This document shows, one piece after another, positions 54,824 to 64,000 of a DNA stretch of 64,000 nt. Source of the stretch: Leptobrachium leishanense (Eukaryota > Chordata > Amphibia > Anura > Megophryidae). Position 1 is the stretch's first letter, and each line of letters starts with the position of its first letter. The translations under genes and the position numbers were made by a program. The notes beneath the pieces were generated by a model. The model did not search any database, was not told the origin of the DNA, and worked only from the letters and a program-made list of their open reading frames with translations. The DNA lies in assembly GCA_009667805.1 (NCBI GenBank), contig CM019064.1, forward strand, positions 77,436,400-77,500,399, read 5' to 3'.

Positions 54824-55318
54824 ATGTTGCTGATATCTTACATGTGCTTTGGTTTTCTCGTGTATTTTTAGTTATGAAAATATTTGACTCTGTACTTGTC
54901 ACTGGGTACATCCATTGTGTGATCTTTTTGTGATGCAAACTCCCCCCCCCACAGTATACCTCACTTGGTCATCACTTTGTGGTTTAGGGCATACAATGGA
55001 GTCTACGGGTTAGACAGCAGACTCACATCATTGTATTGTGTTTGTTGTATTCCACTGACATAAAATGGTACGTCCTGGGAAAAAGTCCCATTTAAGGACC
55101 AAGGATGTACAATGCACGTCATGGTTCTCTAACCCCCCTCCCTTCCGATACTCACCTCTCTGTCCAGGGTCCCATGTTGGTCTGACTTCATTGAGGTCAG
55201 TCCAACAATTTTATGGGCCCTGGTCGTTGCACTGACGTCCTCGCCGGGCACAATGACATCAGTTTCAGGTGCAAGAGCACTTCATGCAGTGCCCCTCTTT
55301 AACCCTTAGGTGCCAGAT
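54824..55318. other. No gene seen
   Basis: Unassigned. A segment near 55085-55125 (AAGGACCAAGGATGTACAAT) resembles the interior of TTAA elements starting CCCCTTAAGGACC. Confidence 0.4.
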
Positions 55319-55329
55319 AGCGATTTGGC

Positions 55330-55475
55330 GCCAATCCCAGTATGGGATAGTCTCGCTTAAGTGTGTGGCAGATAGATCCTATAACAATCTGCCACACACT
55401 TACCTGTGCAGGAACTCTCTGCTGCTAGTTGCATATTACCCTTCAATGAGTGAGACTCTCCCATACTGGTCGCAC
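55330..55475. repeat. Two-step inverted repeat
   Basis: CCAGTATGGGATAGTCTC near 55336 pairs with GAGACTCTCCCATACTGG near 55451. Within them TTAAGTGTGTGGCAGAT pairs with ATCTGCCACACACTTA. Such stacked arms suggest the remains of a palindromic MITE, without identified target copies. Confidence 0.6.
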
Positions 55476-55586
55476 ACTAAGGAGACCTACTTAGTTCAGT
55501 GCACTTCTGGGCCCTGAGGCACCTACTATGAAGTTCACTTTCTAATTGAGGAGCTAGTCTGGGGTTAATGTAGGCACGGTATCAGA

Positions 55587-56420
55587 TTGTGCTGGTTGAA
55601 ACAGATCTACCTCTCCACTCCCGATCTCTCCCCCTCCGTTCTCTCTCAGTTCAGTGATTGTCTGTCTGGTATCTCTGCCTGGATGGCCGATCACTACCTG
55701 AAGATCAACATGTCCAAGACTGAGCTCCTTCTAATTATCCCCTCTAACTCTACTCCAATTTCTGACTTCTCCATAATTGTTGACGGTATCACTATCCTTC
55801 CTTCTGTACAAGTACGTTGCCTCGGAGTGACACTTGACTCCAGTCTTTCCTTCAGCCCCTACATCCAATCACTCTCATCATCTTGCCGCAATCACCTCCG
55901 TAATATTGAAAAAATTCATTCATTTCTGACTAACAACACCACCAAACAACTTATCCACTCGCTTGTTATCTCCCGCCTGGACTACTGCAACAACCTCCTG
56001 ATTGGCCTTCCTATCTCCCGCCTCTCCCCCCTGCAGTCCGTCCTAAACACTGCAGCCCGGCTTATCCACCTCACCCGTCGCTCTGTCTCTGCTGCTCCTC
56101 TCTGTGACTCCCTGCACTGGCTCCCCATCTACAGCACAATCAAATTCAAACTACTCACCCTGACCTACAAAACCCTCACTAACGCCGCCCCTCACTACCT
56201 GTCCTCACTAATCACCAGATACACCCCAGCGCGTCCCCTACGATCCAACAATGACCTTCGCCTGGCATCCCCCATCATTACCTCTTCACATGCCAGACTG
56301 AAGGACTTTTCTCGAGTGGCGCCGACCCTATGGAACGCGCTTCCTCGCAATATCAGACTGTCCCCAAATCTGGCTTCATTTAAACGCTCCCTAAAGACCT
56401 TTCTATTTAGGGAAGCCTAG
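55587..56420 (+). pseudogene. L2-type reverse transcriptase, C-terminal 277 aa
   Basis: Residues about 20-50 (SGISAWMADHYLKINMSKTE, then LLLI) lie just after the palm motifs of a LINE reverse transcriptase. CLGVTLDSSLSF, SRLDYCNNLLIGLP, LHWLPI and APTLWNALP are signatures of the L2/CR1 carboxyl region. The catalytic FADD-type box and the endonuclease are missing by 5' truncation. The frame is open for 277 codons, so the copy is relatively young, but it cannot function. Confidence 0.9.
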
Positions 56421-56715
56421 TACCACTCGACTCCGTAACAAGACATCCGACCGACCCAAAAACAGTCCTCACCTCTCCCTGCATTAACTCATCACTGCAG
56501 TCCCCCCTCCTCCTGTTTCTAATCCCCTCACCCATCTAGATTGTAAATTCCCACGGGAATAGGGTCCACATATCCTCCTGTATCTGTTGACAGGAATACT
56601 GCCCTGTCTCCTGTATGTATTGTAGAATTGTCCTGTCTTTACCCATTACACCTTGTACAGTGCTGCGGAATGTGTTGGCGCTTAATAAATGATGATGATA
56701 ATAATAATAATAATA
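55587..56715 (+). mobile_element. L2-type LINE 3' end with intact ORF2 tail
   Basis: 5'-truncated non-LTR retrotransposon. The ORF (to the stop at 56420) covers the end of the reverse transcriptase and its carboxyl extension. The 3' UTR carries TTGTACAGTGCTGCGGAATG and GCGCTTAATAAATGATG and ends in an ATGATG/ATAATAATA microsatellite instead of poly(A), which is typical of L2-clade elements. The shorter copy at 30770-31207 belongs to the same kind of element. Confidence 0.9.
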
Positions 56716-57225
56716 TTAGGATGACCATGACTTGGGCAGTCTACCTCTGACAGTGAATAGGTTGTTCGCCCCACAAGGAATCATAGGGCTCCCATTCAGT
56801 TTCTCTATACCACCCCAGATGTTCAATGTATTATTCTGAGGAGCATCCTATGTACATTATGTATGCACAGGGATAGGATGGGTGACTGCAGATGTTTATT
56901 TTATATTCACACAGTACCCAGTCTTGGCTATATTCCTTAGGTCACATAAGGCTCCTTGAAGAGTAGTACCCTGTAGAGCTTTAGGAACAACATTATGTGC
57001 AGTTTGGCGTTTAATCTATCACAATTGAGTAATTTAATGATTTATGGTTGCACTTTGGGGATTTCCTATATGGATGTGCACTATTCAGGTTATTTTCACT
57101 GCTGTTAAGAGTACGATCAACACCCTATGGAATGAATACAATGCTCCACAAGACTTTGGATACTGTGGCCAGTTACGATGGTTTTATTGATTGACACTTA
57201 ATAAAATTGTTTTTTATTTTGATTA
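56716..57225. other. No gene seen
   Basis: Unassigned AT-rich sequence after the LINE tail. Confidence 0.4.
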
Positions 57226-57229
57226 ACTT

Positions 57230-57519
57230 ATAGTGCTCATCATTGGCACGGTCACACACTTTCCCTGGATTCCAGGGTCGGCTGGATTTCCACTAAGGAT
57301 TTGTTTCTGCGTTCTTCAAATCATTGGAAAGGCCAGAACATGACTATGTTTGGTGTAAAAAATAAAATTAAATAAATAAGTGTTTTTTTAAATAAAAAAA
57401 TAAAAAATAGTTTGGGGGTATAATAAAATAGGACTTCAAATCACATTTAAACATGATGCGAATAAAATGGTCAGAATGAGCTCAGCACACAGAGGTGATA
57501 TGGCTCAGCGGTGAAGGGG
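57230..57519 (+). mobile_element. piggyBac-like MITE, right-end fragment
   Basis: Similar to the right half of 21952-23158: GGCCAGAACATG, a TAAAATAAATA-rich stretch, CACATTTAAACATGATGCG and CAGCGGTGAAGGGG before TTAA at 57520-57523. The left end is missing. Confidence 0.7.
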
Positions 57520-57523
57520 TTAA

Positions 57524-58494
57524 AAAGCAAAAACATGTAAAAACTGGATATTTCTAAACTCAGGACAAAATTTAGAAACTATCTAGCTGGGTCCTTTTTT
57601 GGCTGTTGTAGATTTTTTGGATCAAGGTCCAAAAAAGTTTTTTTTTTCATTTTTGCATCAAATGTTTTAGGAGTAAATTATTCGATATTATGAAAATATT
57701 TAATGGTATCTTTAAAAAGTCCATTTAATGGCAAGAAAAACGGTATATAATATGTGTGACTTGACCATAAACGAATAAGGGGAAAATTAGAGTTAAACAA
57801 ATGGCGCAGAAATGTAAAACCAGCAGTGGGTACTTTCGGACAAACAATGGTACAATCGCCTAGTCACTATGGGATTAAGCCACCAGTCATATCTCATTCA
57901 ACGGCCATCTCTTATCTCAGATAGCCTACACCACACAACACACCCCCTGTTATCTAAACAATCACTCATCCACCTCATTAACTGGTAGATATTGTAGATT
58001 AAATAAACAAGAGCCACAAAGCAAAGCTTTTGGTAAATGTTGTATCATGGGAAAAATTAAGAAATTGGAACACAGAGTTAAAATACCTAACTTTATTTTT
58101 CCTTTTACATGCAATTACTTCAAAGAAAAAAACCAACAGCATGTGTTTTTATAAAGTGGTTTTATTTTAATGCACAAGTAATCTAGTTACAGTTTATGGA
58201 AGTGGTAGTGTCCCTACAGAATCAAAGATGCAGGACTTGGAAATTCCATATACACCAAAATGTCCCCATTCCTTTTCAGAATTTCTAAAAAATGTCTAAT
58301 GTGACTCAAGCTAATAACCAAAAAGGATTTGTGCAAATAATAAGATATCTATTTTAACACAGCATCTGCTTCTTAAGTGCATTTCAATTTCTTTAAACAT
58401 GCATAGTCAGAATTCAACAGTAAACTCTGCACTGTGTACTTAAGTGCCTAAAATATTCATGGTGAAAAAGTAAAAACATGTTAAATTGTAATAC
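57524..58494. other. No gene seen (about 1 kb)
   Basis: Unassigned AT-rich sequence; no open frame or transposon end of note. Confidence 0.4.
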
Positions 58495-58497
58495 ATA

Positions 58498-59440
58498 CAG
58501 GGTTATTCAAAGAGAATCGAAAAGTCACTGCACGTTCGGTAACTTTTCGTACTCTTTAATTCGGCGCGATTCGGCGATCCTATTTCGGCCACCCTGCGGT
58601 GTATTCAGCAAGCACCACAGGGCCGTCGTAGTGCAGGCAAAAGCTGCCGCAAACCCGCTGAACACTCGACGCAAAACCCGGCGAACGCACACCAAAACCT
58701 GCAAAAACATCTGGATTAACCCCTCCGAACACGCCGGAGAAACCCGAGCAGCCGCAGCGTATCACAGCGTAGAGCAGCCGCCGGAAAAACCCGACACCGC
58801 AGACGAATGGAGTGATAAAAAACAAAAAACAGTACGCTTGAATGTTTGAAAAGTGAATGTTTGCAAAGAAAAAAATTCACAAAGAAATACTGAGAAATGC
58901 CTAAAAGATCCTAAAAAAATCTTTAAATAAAGAGACTTTTTACTGCAGAATATTATAATCAACGGTTTATTAGATATTGGATTAAAACGGGAATATTTTT
59001 AACATTGAAGCCTGGGATAGGCATGGGATAGGCATAAGGCTATCCTAAACAAAAGATAAATCCAGGTAAAGTATCCATGTAATTGGGGAGACTAGATGGG
59101 CCGAAAGGTTCTTATCTGCCGACATTTTTCTATGTTTCTATGAAGCCTATGGGATTCGCCTGAATTAACCTGCCGAATTAAAGCACCGAATGGCAGGGCA
59201 TTTCGGCAACTTTTCACTGCTGGTTTGTGTTCTCTGAATAGCCGAAGCAGTGCTTCTCTCTGGGGATTTCACTGCCCTCGAACAGGCAACGAACAGGCAC
59301 CGTATGTGCAGGCAATTCACCAGGATTTGGCAAACTACCTGCTCTATGAATAGCCGAATGGCCAGGAAAGGTAACTGTACGCTGAATTTCACTGTTCGGT
59401 TACCTTTCGGCCACAATTCGGAGCTCTTTGAATAACCCTG
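58498..59440 (-). mobile_element. Family A MITE, copy 4 (943 bp) with a SINE insertion
   Basis: The ends CAGGGTTATTCAAAGAGAAT and TTTGAATAACCCTG are flanked by ATA at 58495-58497 and 59441-59443. It parallels 33937-34838 throughout, apart from a 128-bp insert at 59014-59141 and a small deletion near 58853. The minus and plus open frames over the GC-rich part recur in each copy but carry no recognisable domain. Confidence 0.92.
59014..59141 (+). mobile_element. Short retroposon inside family A copy 4
   Basis: Flanked by a direct duplication GAAGCCT (59007-59013, 59142-59148) of host sequence, so its limits are clear. The tail GACTAGATGGGCCGAAAGGT then CTATGTTTCTAT is a widespread vertebrate retroposon 3' end. 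The left part has a GGGATAGGCAT tandem. Confidence 0.8.
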
Positions 59441-59443
59441 ATA

Positions 59444-60290
59444 ATATTTGCTGCAAAGATATATTTTAAAAAAATGCCACCCCACAACTATAAATGATAT
59501 ACAGGTTCACATGGTCTGTGTTTCCAATTTTGTCATACCACCATCTAGTGGATACATTGGTTATTGACACTTTTTTTTCTGCACACATTTTCACATTTTT
59601 AAATCTGGTAGTATATGCTTTTTTCTTTTTCTCATTGTTTAGAAATTCAAACTAGAATTGTCCTTCTTTTACACTGTTAACCAAAAAATTCCGAATGCTG
59701 TGCTGCAAAATTCAGCTTTCTTTCATAATCTAAAATGTTAGTTATGAATTTTTATTTTTTTTTTGAATCCTATAGATTATGGGTCAGCAACATCCATATG
59801 CTTTAGAACTACATCTCCCTTAATACTTAGCCACTTATTAGGATTGGCTGACCATCATTGGAATTTCAGTTCCCCAACATCTGGCTGCAGACCCTGGATA
59901 CAGATGAACATCTATAAATCACCGAAATCGTGAATAAGCACTGGACACATTATCGATATTAGTACATGCTGTTTATTCGCTGAAGTTTGCTTTTCATTAA
60001 ACGTTTAAAGAAAAGTTAGTTGATAATAGTTCTGCCAAATATAAATAGATTTGAACGATTCCTTTCATAATCCACAAAAGCCAACACCCTCAGATTCGAA
60101 ACTTTAAAACAGGCATTTCAATAAAACAAAAATCCTCAATGGGAACTTACATGTAACCAAAATGTAAATAAAGTGCAACTCTTGTGATAAGTAAGGAATA
60201 ATGATAATAATTTATATAATTCATTCATTGACTAGAATAACCAATAAACCTCCACAAATGTGCAATAAGTGAAAAAGACAAATATAAACA
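59444..60290. other. No gene seen
   Basis: Unassigned AT-rich sequence to the left of the palindrome. Confidence 0.4.
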
Positions 60291-60292
60291 TC

Positions 60293-61108
60293 AATAGAGA
60301 AAAAATGTGGCGGGACAGGCGCTTCCTTCACAATGACAGGGATGTCCTCACTTAAATGACAGTTCTCCCCTCTGTTGGATGAGTATAAACCTCAAACAGA
60401 ACAGAAAACAAAAATAATGGTGCAGTATGTCAAGGCAGTATACTATTAAAATAAAGATAAGAGGATTGCACTCACATGGTGTGGTGTCTTAGTATCAGAC
60501 ACCAGATGTTTATAGCGGCTGGCAGAATTATGGAAGGAACGCCAGACTTCCCTTGGTGGTGCTCCAACGTCTGTGGTGGTCCTCCAATCATTGACATCTA
60601 CTGAGGAAGCGGCTTCATACCGCGAAACGCGTTTGGATGTACCAAGATTATTTTAATTATTTTATACCAAATAAATCCCATTATACCTTGCTTGCTGTCC
60701 CTATTCTTCCTGTTTCCTGGCTGCTGTACCCCACATGATTGTGATCTACACCGCTGCTGAGGATCAGGGGAACGGATACTGAAACAACATCAAGGCTCTT
60801 GGAGTACCCAAAGATTGGAGACCACCACAGACGTTGGAGCACCACCAAGGGAAGTCTGGCGTTCCTTCCATAATTCTGCCAGCCGCTATAAACATCTGGT
60901 GTCTGATACTAAGACACCACACCATGTGAGTGCAATCCTCTTATCTTTATTTTAATAGTATACTGCCTTGACATACTGCACCATTATTTTTGTTTTCTGT
61001 TCTGTTTGAGGTTTATACTCATCCAACAGAGGGGAGAACTGTCATTTAAGTGAGGACATCCCTGTCATTGTGAAGGAAGCGCCTGTCCCGCCACATTTTT
61101 TCTCTATT
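60293..61108. repeat. 816-bp near-perfect palindrome (297-bp arms)
   Basis: 60293-60589 is the reverse complement of 60813-61108, with only one single-base indel seen by eye (near 60580). The 223-bp loop contains the hairpin motif at 60601-60633 and an AATAAA-containing block. Shared words with 15150-15665 suggest that the arms derive from a retroelement, with one copy inverted beside itself. Such purity implies a young event or ongoing arm-to-arm conversion. Confidence 0.95.
60601..60633 (+). ncRNA. Hammerhead-like hairpin motif (putative, decayed)
   Basis: CTGAGGA, one extra A, a 4-bp stem GCGG/CCGC closing a CTTCATA loop, then GAAAC follows the hammerhead core order (CUGANGA, stem II, GAAA). 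Position 7 of the core tolerates change. Against it: the extra A at the stem base, and no clear stem III or cleavage triplet. A parallel motif lies on the minus strand near 15627-15655. The elements may simply share a structured 3' region. Confidence 0.3.
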
Positions 61109-61605
61109 TATGCTTCTAACTGGGTTCTAGGGATAAGCCCGAGTGAACGGACAAGCTGCTGATTTACTGTGAGAAACATTGACAATTTACGGTTTTATTG
61201 CTGTTTTTTTTTTTTTTTCTGCTCTTAAAGGTCTTGAGGGGTTAATTAACCCTCAACACATGAACAATTGTGAAAGGAACCACTAGGTGGCGCCCAGAAC
61301 ACAGATTCTTCTGTTTTAAATATAAACATCAGGTTGTTCAGTGTGTACAAAATGTCAAAAACCACATATTAAGGAATACTTTCACATATTTCACAAGGAT
61401 CACATTAAACCACGGCCAAGTAATTCTACATAAAACCTTTCAGGAACCTGTGTATTTTTTTAATCACTTTTCATTAATTATACAGTAAAAAAAATCAAGT
61501 ATTAACATTCTATTTCTTATTGTAGTAGGCCTATTTGACAGATTTCGCCATCTGTTGGCCAGAAAACCTTACTGCAGCTGGTGCTCCATGCTGAATTAGC
61601 TAGTA
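61109..61605. other. No gene seen
   Basis: Unassigned; it ends at the TTAGCTAG target copy of the next hAT. Confidence 0.4.
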
Positions 61606-61839
61606 GTGATGGGCCGGACACCCCCGTGTTCGGTTCGTATTCGAACTCGAACACTAGAAAAAGTTTGACCGCAAACTCGAACGCAATGCAAGACAATGAG
61701 GCTCAAGCATTCGAAAATTAAGGTCCCCCCAAGTGGGCATATATGCAAGATATTGGCCATAAAAGGTGTATGGGGGTCCGGGTACTGCCCTGGGGGACAG
61801 GAGACAATGAATTATTATTTTTTTAAGAAAAGTTTTTAA

Positions 61840-61932
61840 CCCTTTCACTGCTGAGTGCTGAGCCATTTCACTGCTGTGCGCTGAGCTCATTTTTACCACT
61901 TTTGCTCATGTTTAAACGCGATTTGAAGCCAT
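61840..61932 (-). mobile_element. piggyBac-like MITE end fragment
   Basis: TTAA at 61836-61839, then CCCTTTCACTGCTGAGTGC and GCTCATGTTTAAACGCG, as in the right end of 21952-23158 reversed. It contains a small duplication (GAGCCATTTCACTGCTG) and then breaks into a minisatellite. Confidence 0.7.
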
Positions 61933-62030
61933 GGGAAATGTTTTATCACCAGCGAGTGGGAAATGTTTGACCAACAATGAGTGGGAAATGTTTGACCAAC
62001 AATGAGTGGGAAATGTTTGACCAACACACA
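61933..62030. repeat. 25-bp minisatellite, about 4 copies
   Basis: Unit GAGTGGGAAATGTTTGACCA plus ACAAT, the first copy variant. It is followed by two copies of a longer unit containing GTTAGAGTGGTCA (62100-62215). Confidence 0.85.
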
Positions 62031-62834
62031 GGACAGGGTATACCTGAAATAGGCCAGACGGTATACAAGGACGCATTCAAACACAAGCCCAAATCGATCA
62101 GTGTTAGAGTGGTCAGGGATAGCCAAAACGGTACACAAGGGGTATCTATCATATAAGCTAAAAAACAATCAGAGTTAGAGTGGTCAAGGAATAGCCAAGG
62201 ACTGGTACACAAGGTGGTTCTCATACAAGCCAGGTAACAACGGAGACTGAAAAAGCAACCAAGTAGTGAATCGCCAGGAGACACTCAGCACTGAGGGAAT
62301 CAAACTCCACGACAGGGCGATGAGCTGGATCGCGCGTCTGTATATTTTAAACCCGGCGGGCGTGTGTCATCATGCCACGCCCCACCTCCTGACCAGCCTG
62401 CGAGCTCCAGAAGCCGGCACAACTCCTGGCACCCGACTTGTCGATGGCGCCGCCGGGTGCCGGGGCCCCCTCTGAGCCCCAGACATGACAGATACGCTCA
62501 TACACACCACACATCACTGTGAGTTTTATAGCTGTGGAACTGTGTTATGTCCTTTTGTTTTGGAAGGGGGTGAAAAGCTGTTACGGGTTGAGGACGTTTA
62601 CAGGGGGGCCCCATCGTGAGGTTCAGTAAGGGGCCCTATCATTTCTGATGACTACCCTGTATGCATCCGGTACATGGGTCAGTGCACCCAAATATTGTGC
62701 CATTGGTGCCAGCTAGTGCCTTCACACTGTAACCCCTCAGAAGTATTGTGGAAGAGTGCAGGGTTGGACCTTGCAGTCAAATATTGAAATGATATGCACC
62801 TGTCACATTCAAGTGCACGACACCAAGAATCTAA

Positions 62835-63285
62835 CAGGGTTATTCAAAGAGATCTGAATTGCTGCCGAAAGGTAACTGAACACTGAAATTCAACGTTTGG
62901 TTACCTTTCCTGGCCATTCGGCTATTCAGAGAGCAGGCAGTTCACCAAATGTTGGCGAATTGCCTGCACATAAGGTGCCTGGTCGGTGCCTGTTCGAGGG
63001 CAGTGAAATCCCCATAGAGAAGCAATGCTTCGGCTATTCAGAGAACTAAAACCAGCAGTGAAAGGTTCCCGAAATGCCCTGCTGTTCGGTGGTTTCATTC
63101 GACAGGTTTATTCAGGCGAATCCCATAGGCTTCAATGTTAAAAATATTCCCGTTTTAATTCAATATCTCATAAACTGTTTATTATTATAGTCTGCAGTAA
63201 AAACTCTCTTTATTTTTTGATTTTTTTTAGGATCTTTTAAGCATTTTTTGGAATCTTTTTGAAAACTTTTTTTCCATCGAACTTT
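62835..63285 (+). mobile_element. Family A MITE left half within the hAT
   Basis: CAGGGTTATTCAAAGAGATC, GAGAGCAGGCAGTTCACCAA and CATAGAGAAGCAATGCTTCG match family A, up to the T-rich centre. It then merges into the hAT arm at about 63285 (GAAAACTTTTTTTCCATCGA). The equivalent join occurs near 38815 in the other copy. Confidence 0.8.
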
Positions 63286-63390
63286 CCACAAACGTCCCGA
63301 AAAGTTTGAAGTTTGCGAACTTTCGAACAGCCGATTGTTCCAATCGAACTTCGAACCGATTCGAACCGGCAGCCTATCCCTATTAGCTAG

Positions 63391-64000
63391 AGATGTGTGT
63401 TCTAGACTGTGTTTCGCACTTGCAGTAAGGTATGAGGGCCCACATCCTCGAGAGGTTCTGTGTGATAGTTTGAGCTGCTGGATATCTGTGTGCTCAGTCC
63501 AGGAATCAGACTTTTGTATAATTCAGCACAACCCCACTAGGAAGCCTACTTTCAAGACTGCGCGGGTTAGTACATAGGCACAACCCACAAGTAAAGGTTT
63601 CTTCAAGCTTATTTGACTCTGAGTTATAAATTTTAGTTCATCGATACAGTCTTCATGTTCTAATTACAATTCATTAGAATGGATCTGCAGATTGAACTCC
63701 TGTGTGCACCAAAATAAACGGAAACGAATCTCACAAATGAAAATTAATCCAAGGCAATTGACTATTCAGTTAATTCATTGAGGCGTCTTTTTATTTATAC
63801 ATGTTAAAAAATTTAAATCAACATATTGCCCAAAAATTTGGACAAATCACACTTCACGTGAATATGACTGCACATGTCCCTTACATGCATACCTTGTAAC
63901 TAAAATGACGACAAAACATACTCACTGGTCGGAAGGTACCATCTAAGATGTGTCAGATTTAAAGGATTCACTTTCTGGAATAAATCTATCACTACAAACC
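63391..64000. other. No gene seen
   Basis: Unassigned sequence to the window edge; short open frames without recognisable domains. Confidence 0.4.

Larger units (their letters stand above)
61614..63382 (-). mobile_element. Chimeric hAT-like element, copy 2
   Basis: TAGTGATGGGCCGG and the complement of TAGGGATAGGCTGCCGG are the ends, with a perfect octamer TTAGCTAG at 61606-61613 and 63383-63390. The arms match those of 38705-40869 in reverse. Inside are a TTAA-element end (61840-61932), a 25-bp minisatellite, an LTR-like piece (62320-62480), the shared core (62680-62800) and a family A left half (62835-63285) that runs straight into the arm. Confidence 0.9.

Noticed and set aside
58478..58849. 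123-residue frame over family A copy 4, with similar frames in the other copies
   Set aside because: It recurs because the MITE recurs; frames differ between copies, no domain is visible, and the mirrored strand is equally open.

Overview
The window looks like non-coding, repeat-saturated vertebrate nuclear DNA, most likely from an amphibian and probably a frog. The reasons are a dense mix of Tc1, hAT, TTAA-target and Harbinger-like DNA transposons, CORE-type tRNA SINEs, L2 and L1 remnants, and a compact LTR element. There is no bacterial-style gene packing. The species call is inference. I see no intact cellular gene, no tRNA or rRNA gene, and no CRISPR array.

1-10 kb: two inverted copies of a Harbinger-like MITE (513-938, 4046-4471), a hAT MITE with a perfect 8-bp target duplication (1324-1949), a large MITE with 3-bp target duplications (family A, 2613-3497), and two oppositely oriented defective Tc1 elements (4941-6545, 8565-10052). 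10-24 kb: a GGGC-ended MITE, a 246-bp GC-rich palindrome next to a minisatellite, TTAA-target MITEs and several nested insertions. 24.4-28.0 kb: a block with hAT-like ends. It holds a back-to-back MITE array, a 683-bp tandem duplication and, on the minus strand, a frameshifted first exon resembling the Golgi protein GOLIM4 with a good splice donor. 28-42 kb: minisatellites, L2 and L1 3' ends, SINEs, further MITEs and a chimeric hAT element.

42.5-46.4 kb: a young non-autonomous LTR retrotransposon on the minus strand. It has 600-bp LTRs, a CATTG target duplication, a zinc-knuckle Gag remnant and two long in-register tandem arrays where pol would be. Just right of it is a broken exon of a multicopy cysteine-rich protein family. 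48-56.7 kb: a Tc1 element interrupted by an 80-bp MITE, a hAT element carrying minisatellites, a triple nest of three transposons and an L2 reverse-transcriptase 3' end. 58-64 kb: another family A copy with a SINE insertion, an 816-bp near-perfect palindrome whose loop holds a hammerhead-like motif, and a second chimeric hAT with a perfect 8-bp duplication.

Nothing here works as an operon. The sequence records successive insertions, internal deletions and exon capture. The strongest candidates for something undescribed are the repeat-encoding LTR element, the GOLIM4-like exon in its hAT-like block, the palindrome with a ribozyme-like loop, and the unclassified 3-bp-target MITE family. All calls come from reading the sequence by eye; no searches were run.
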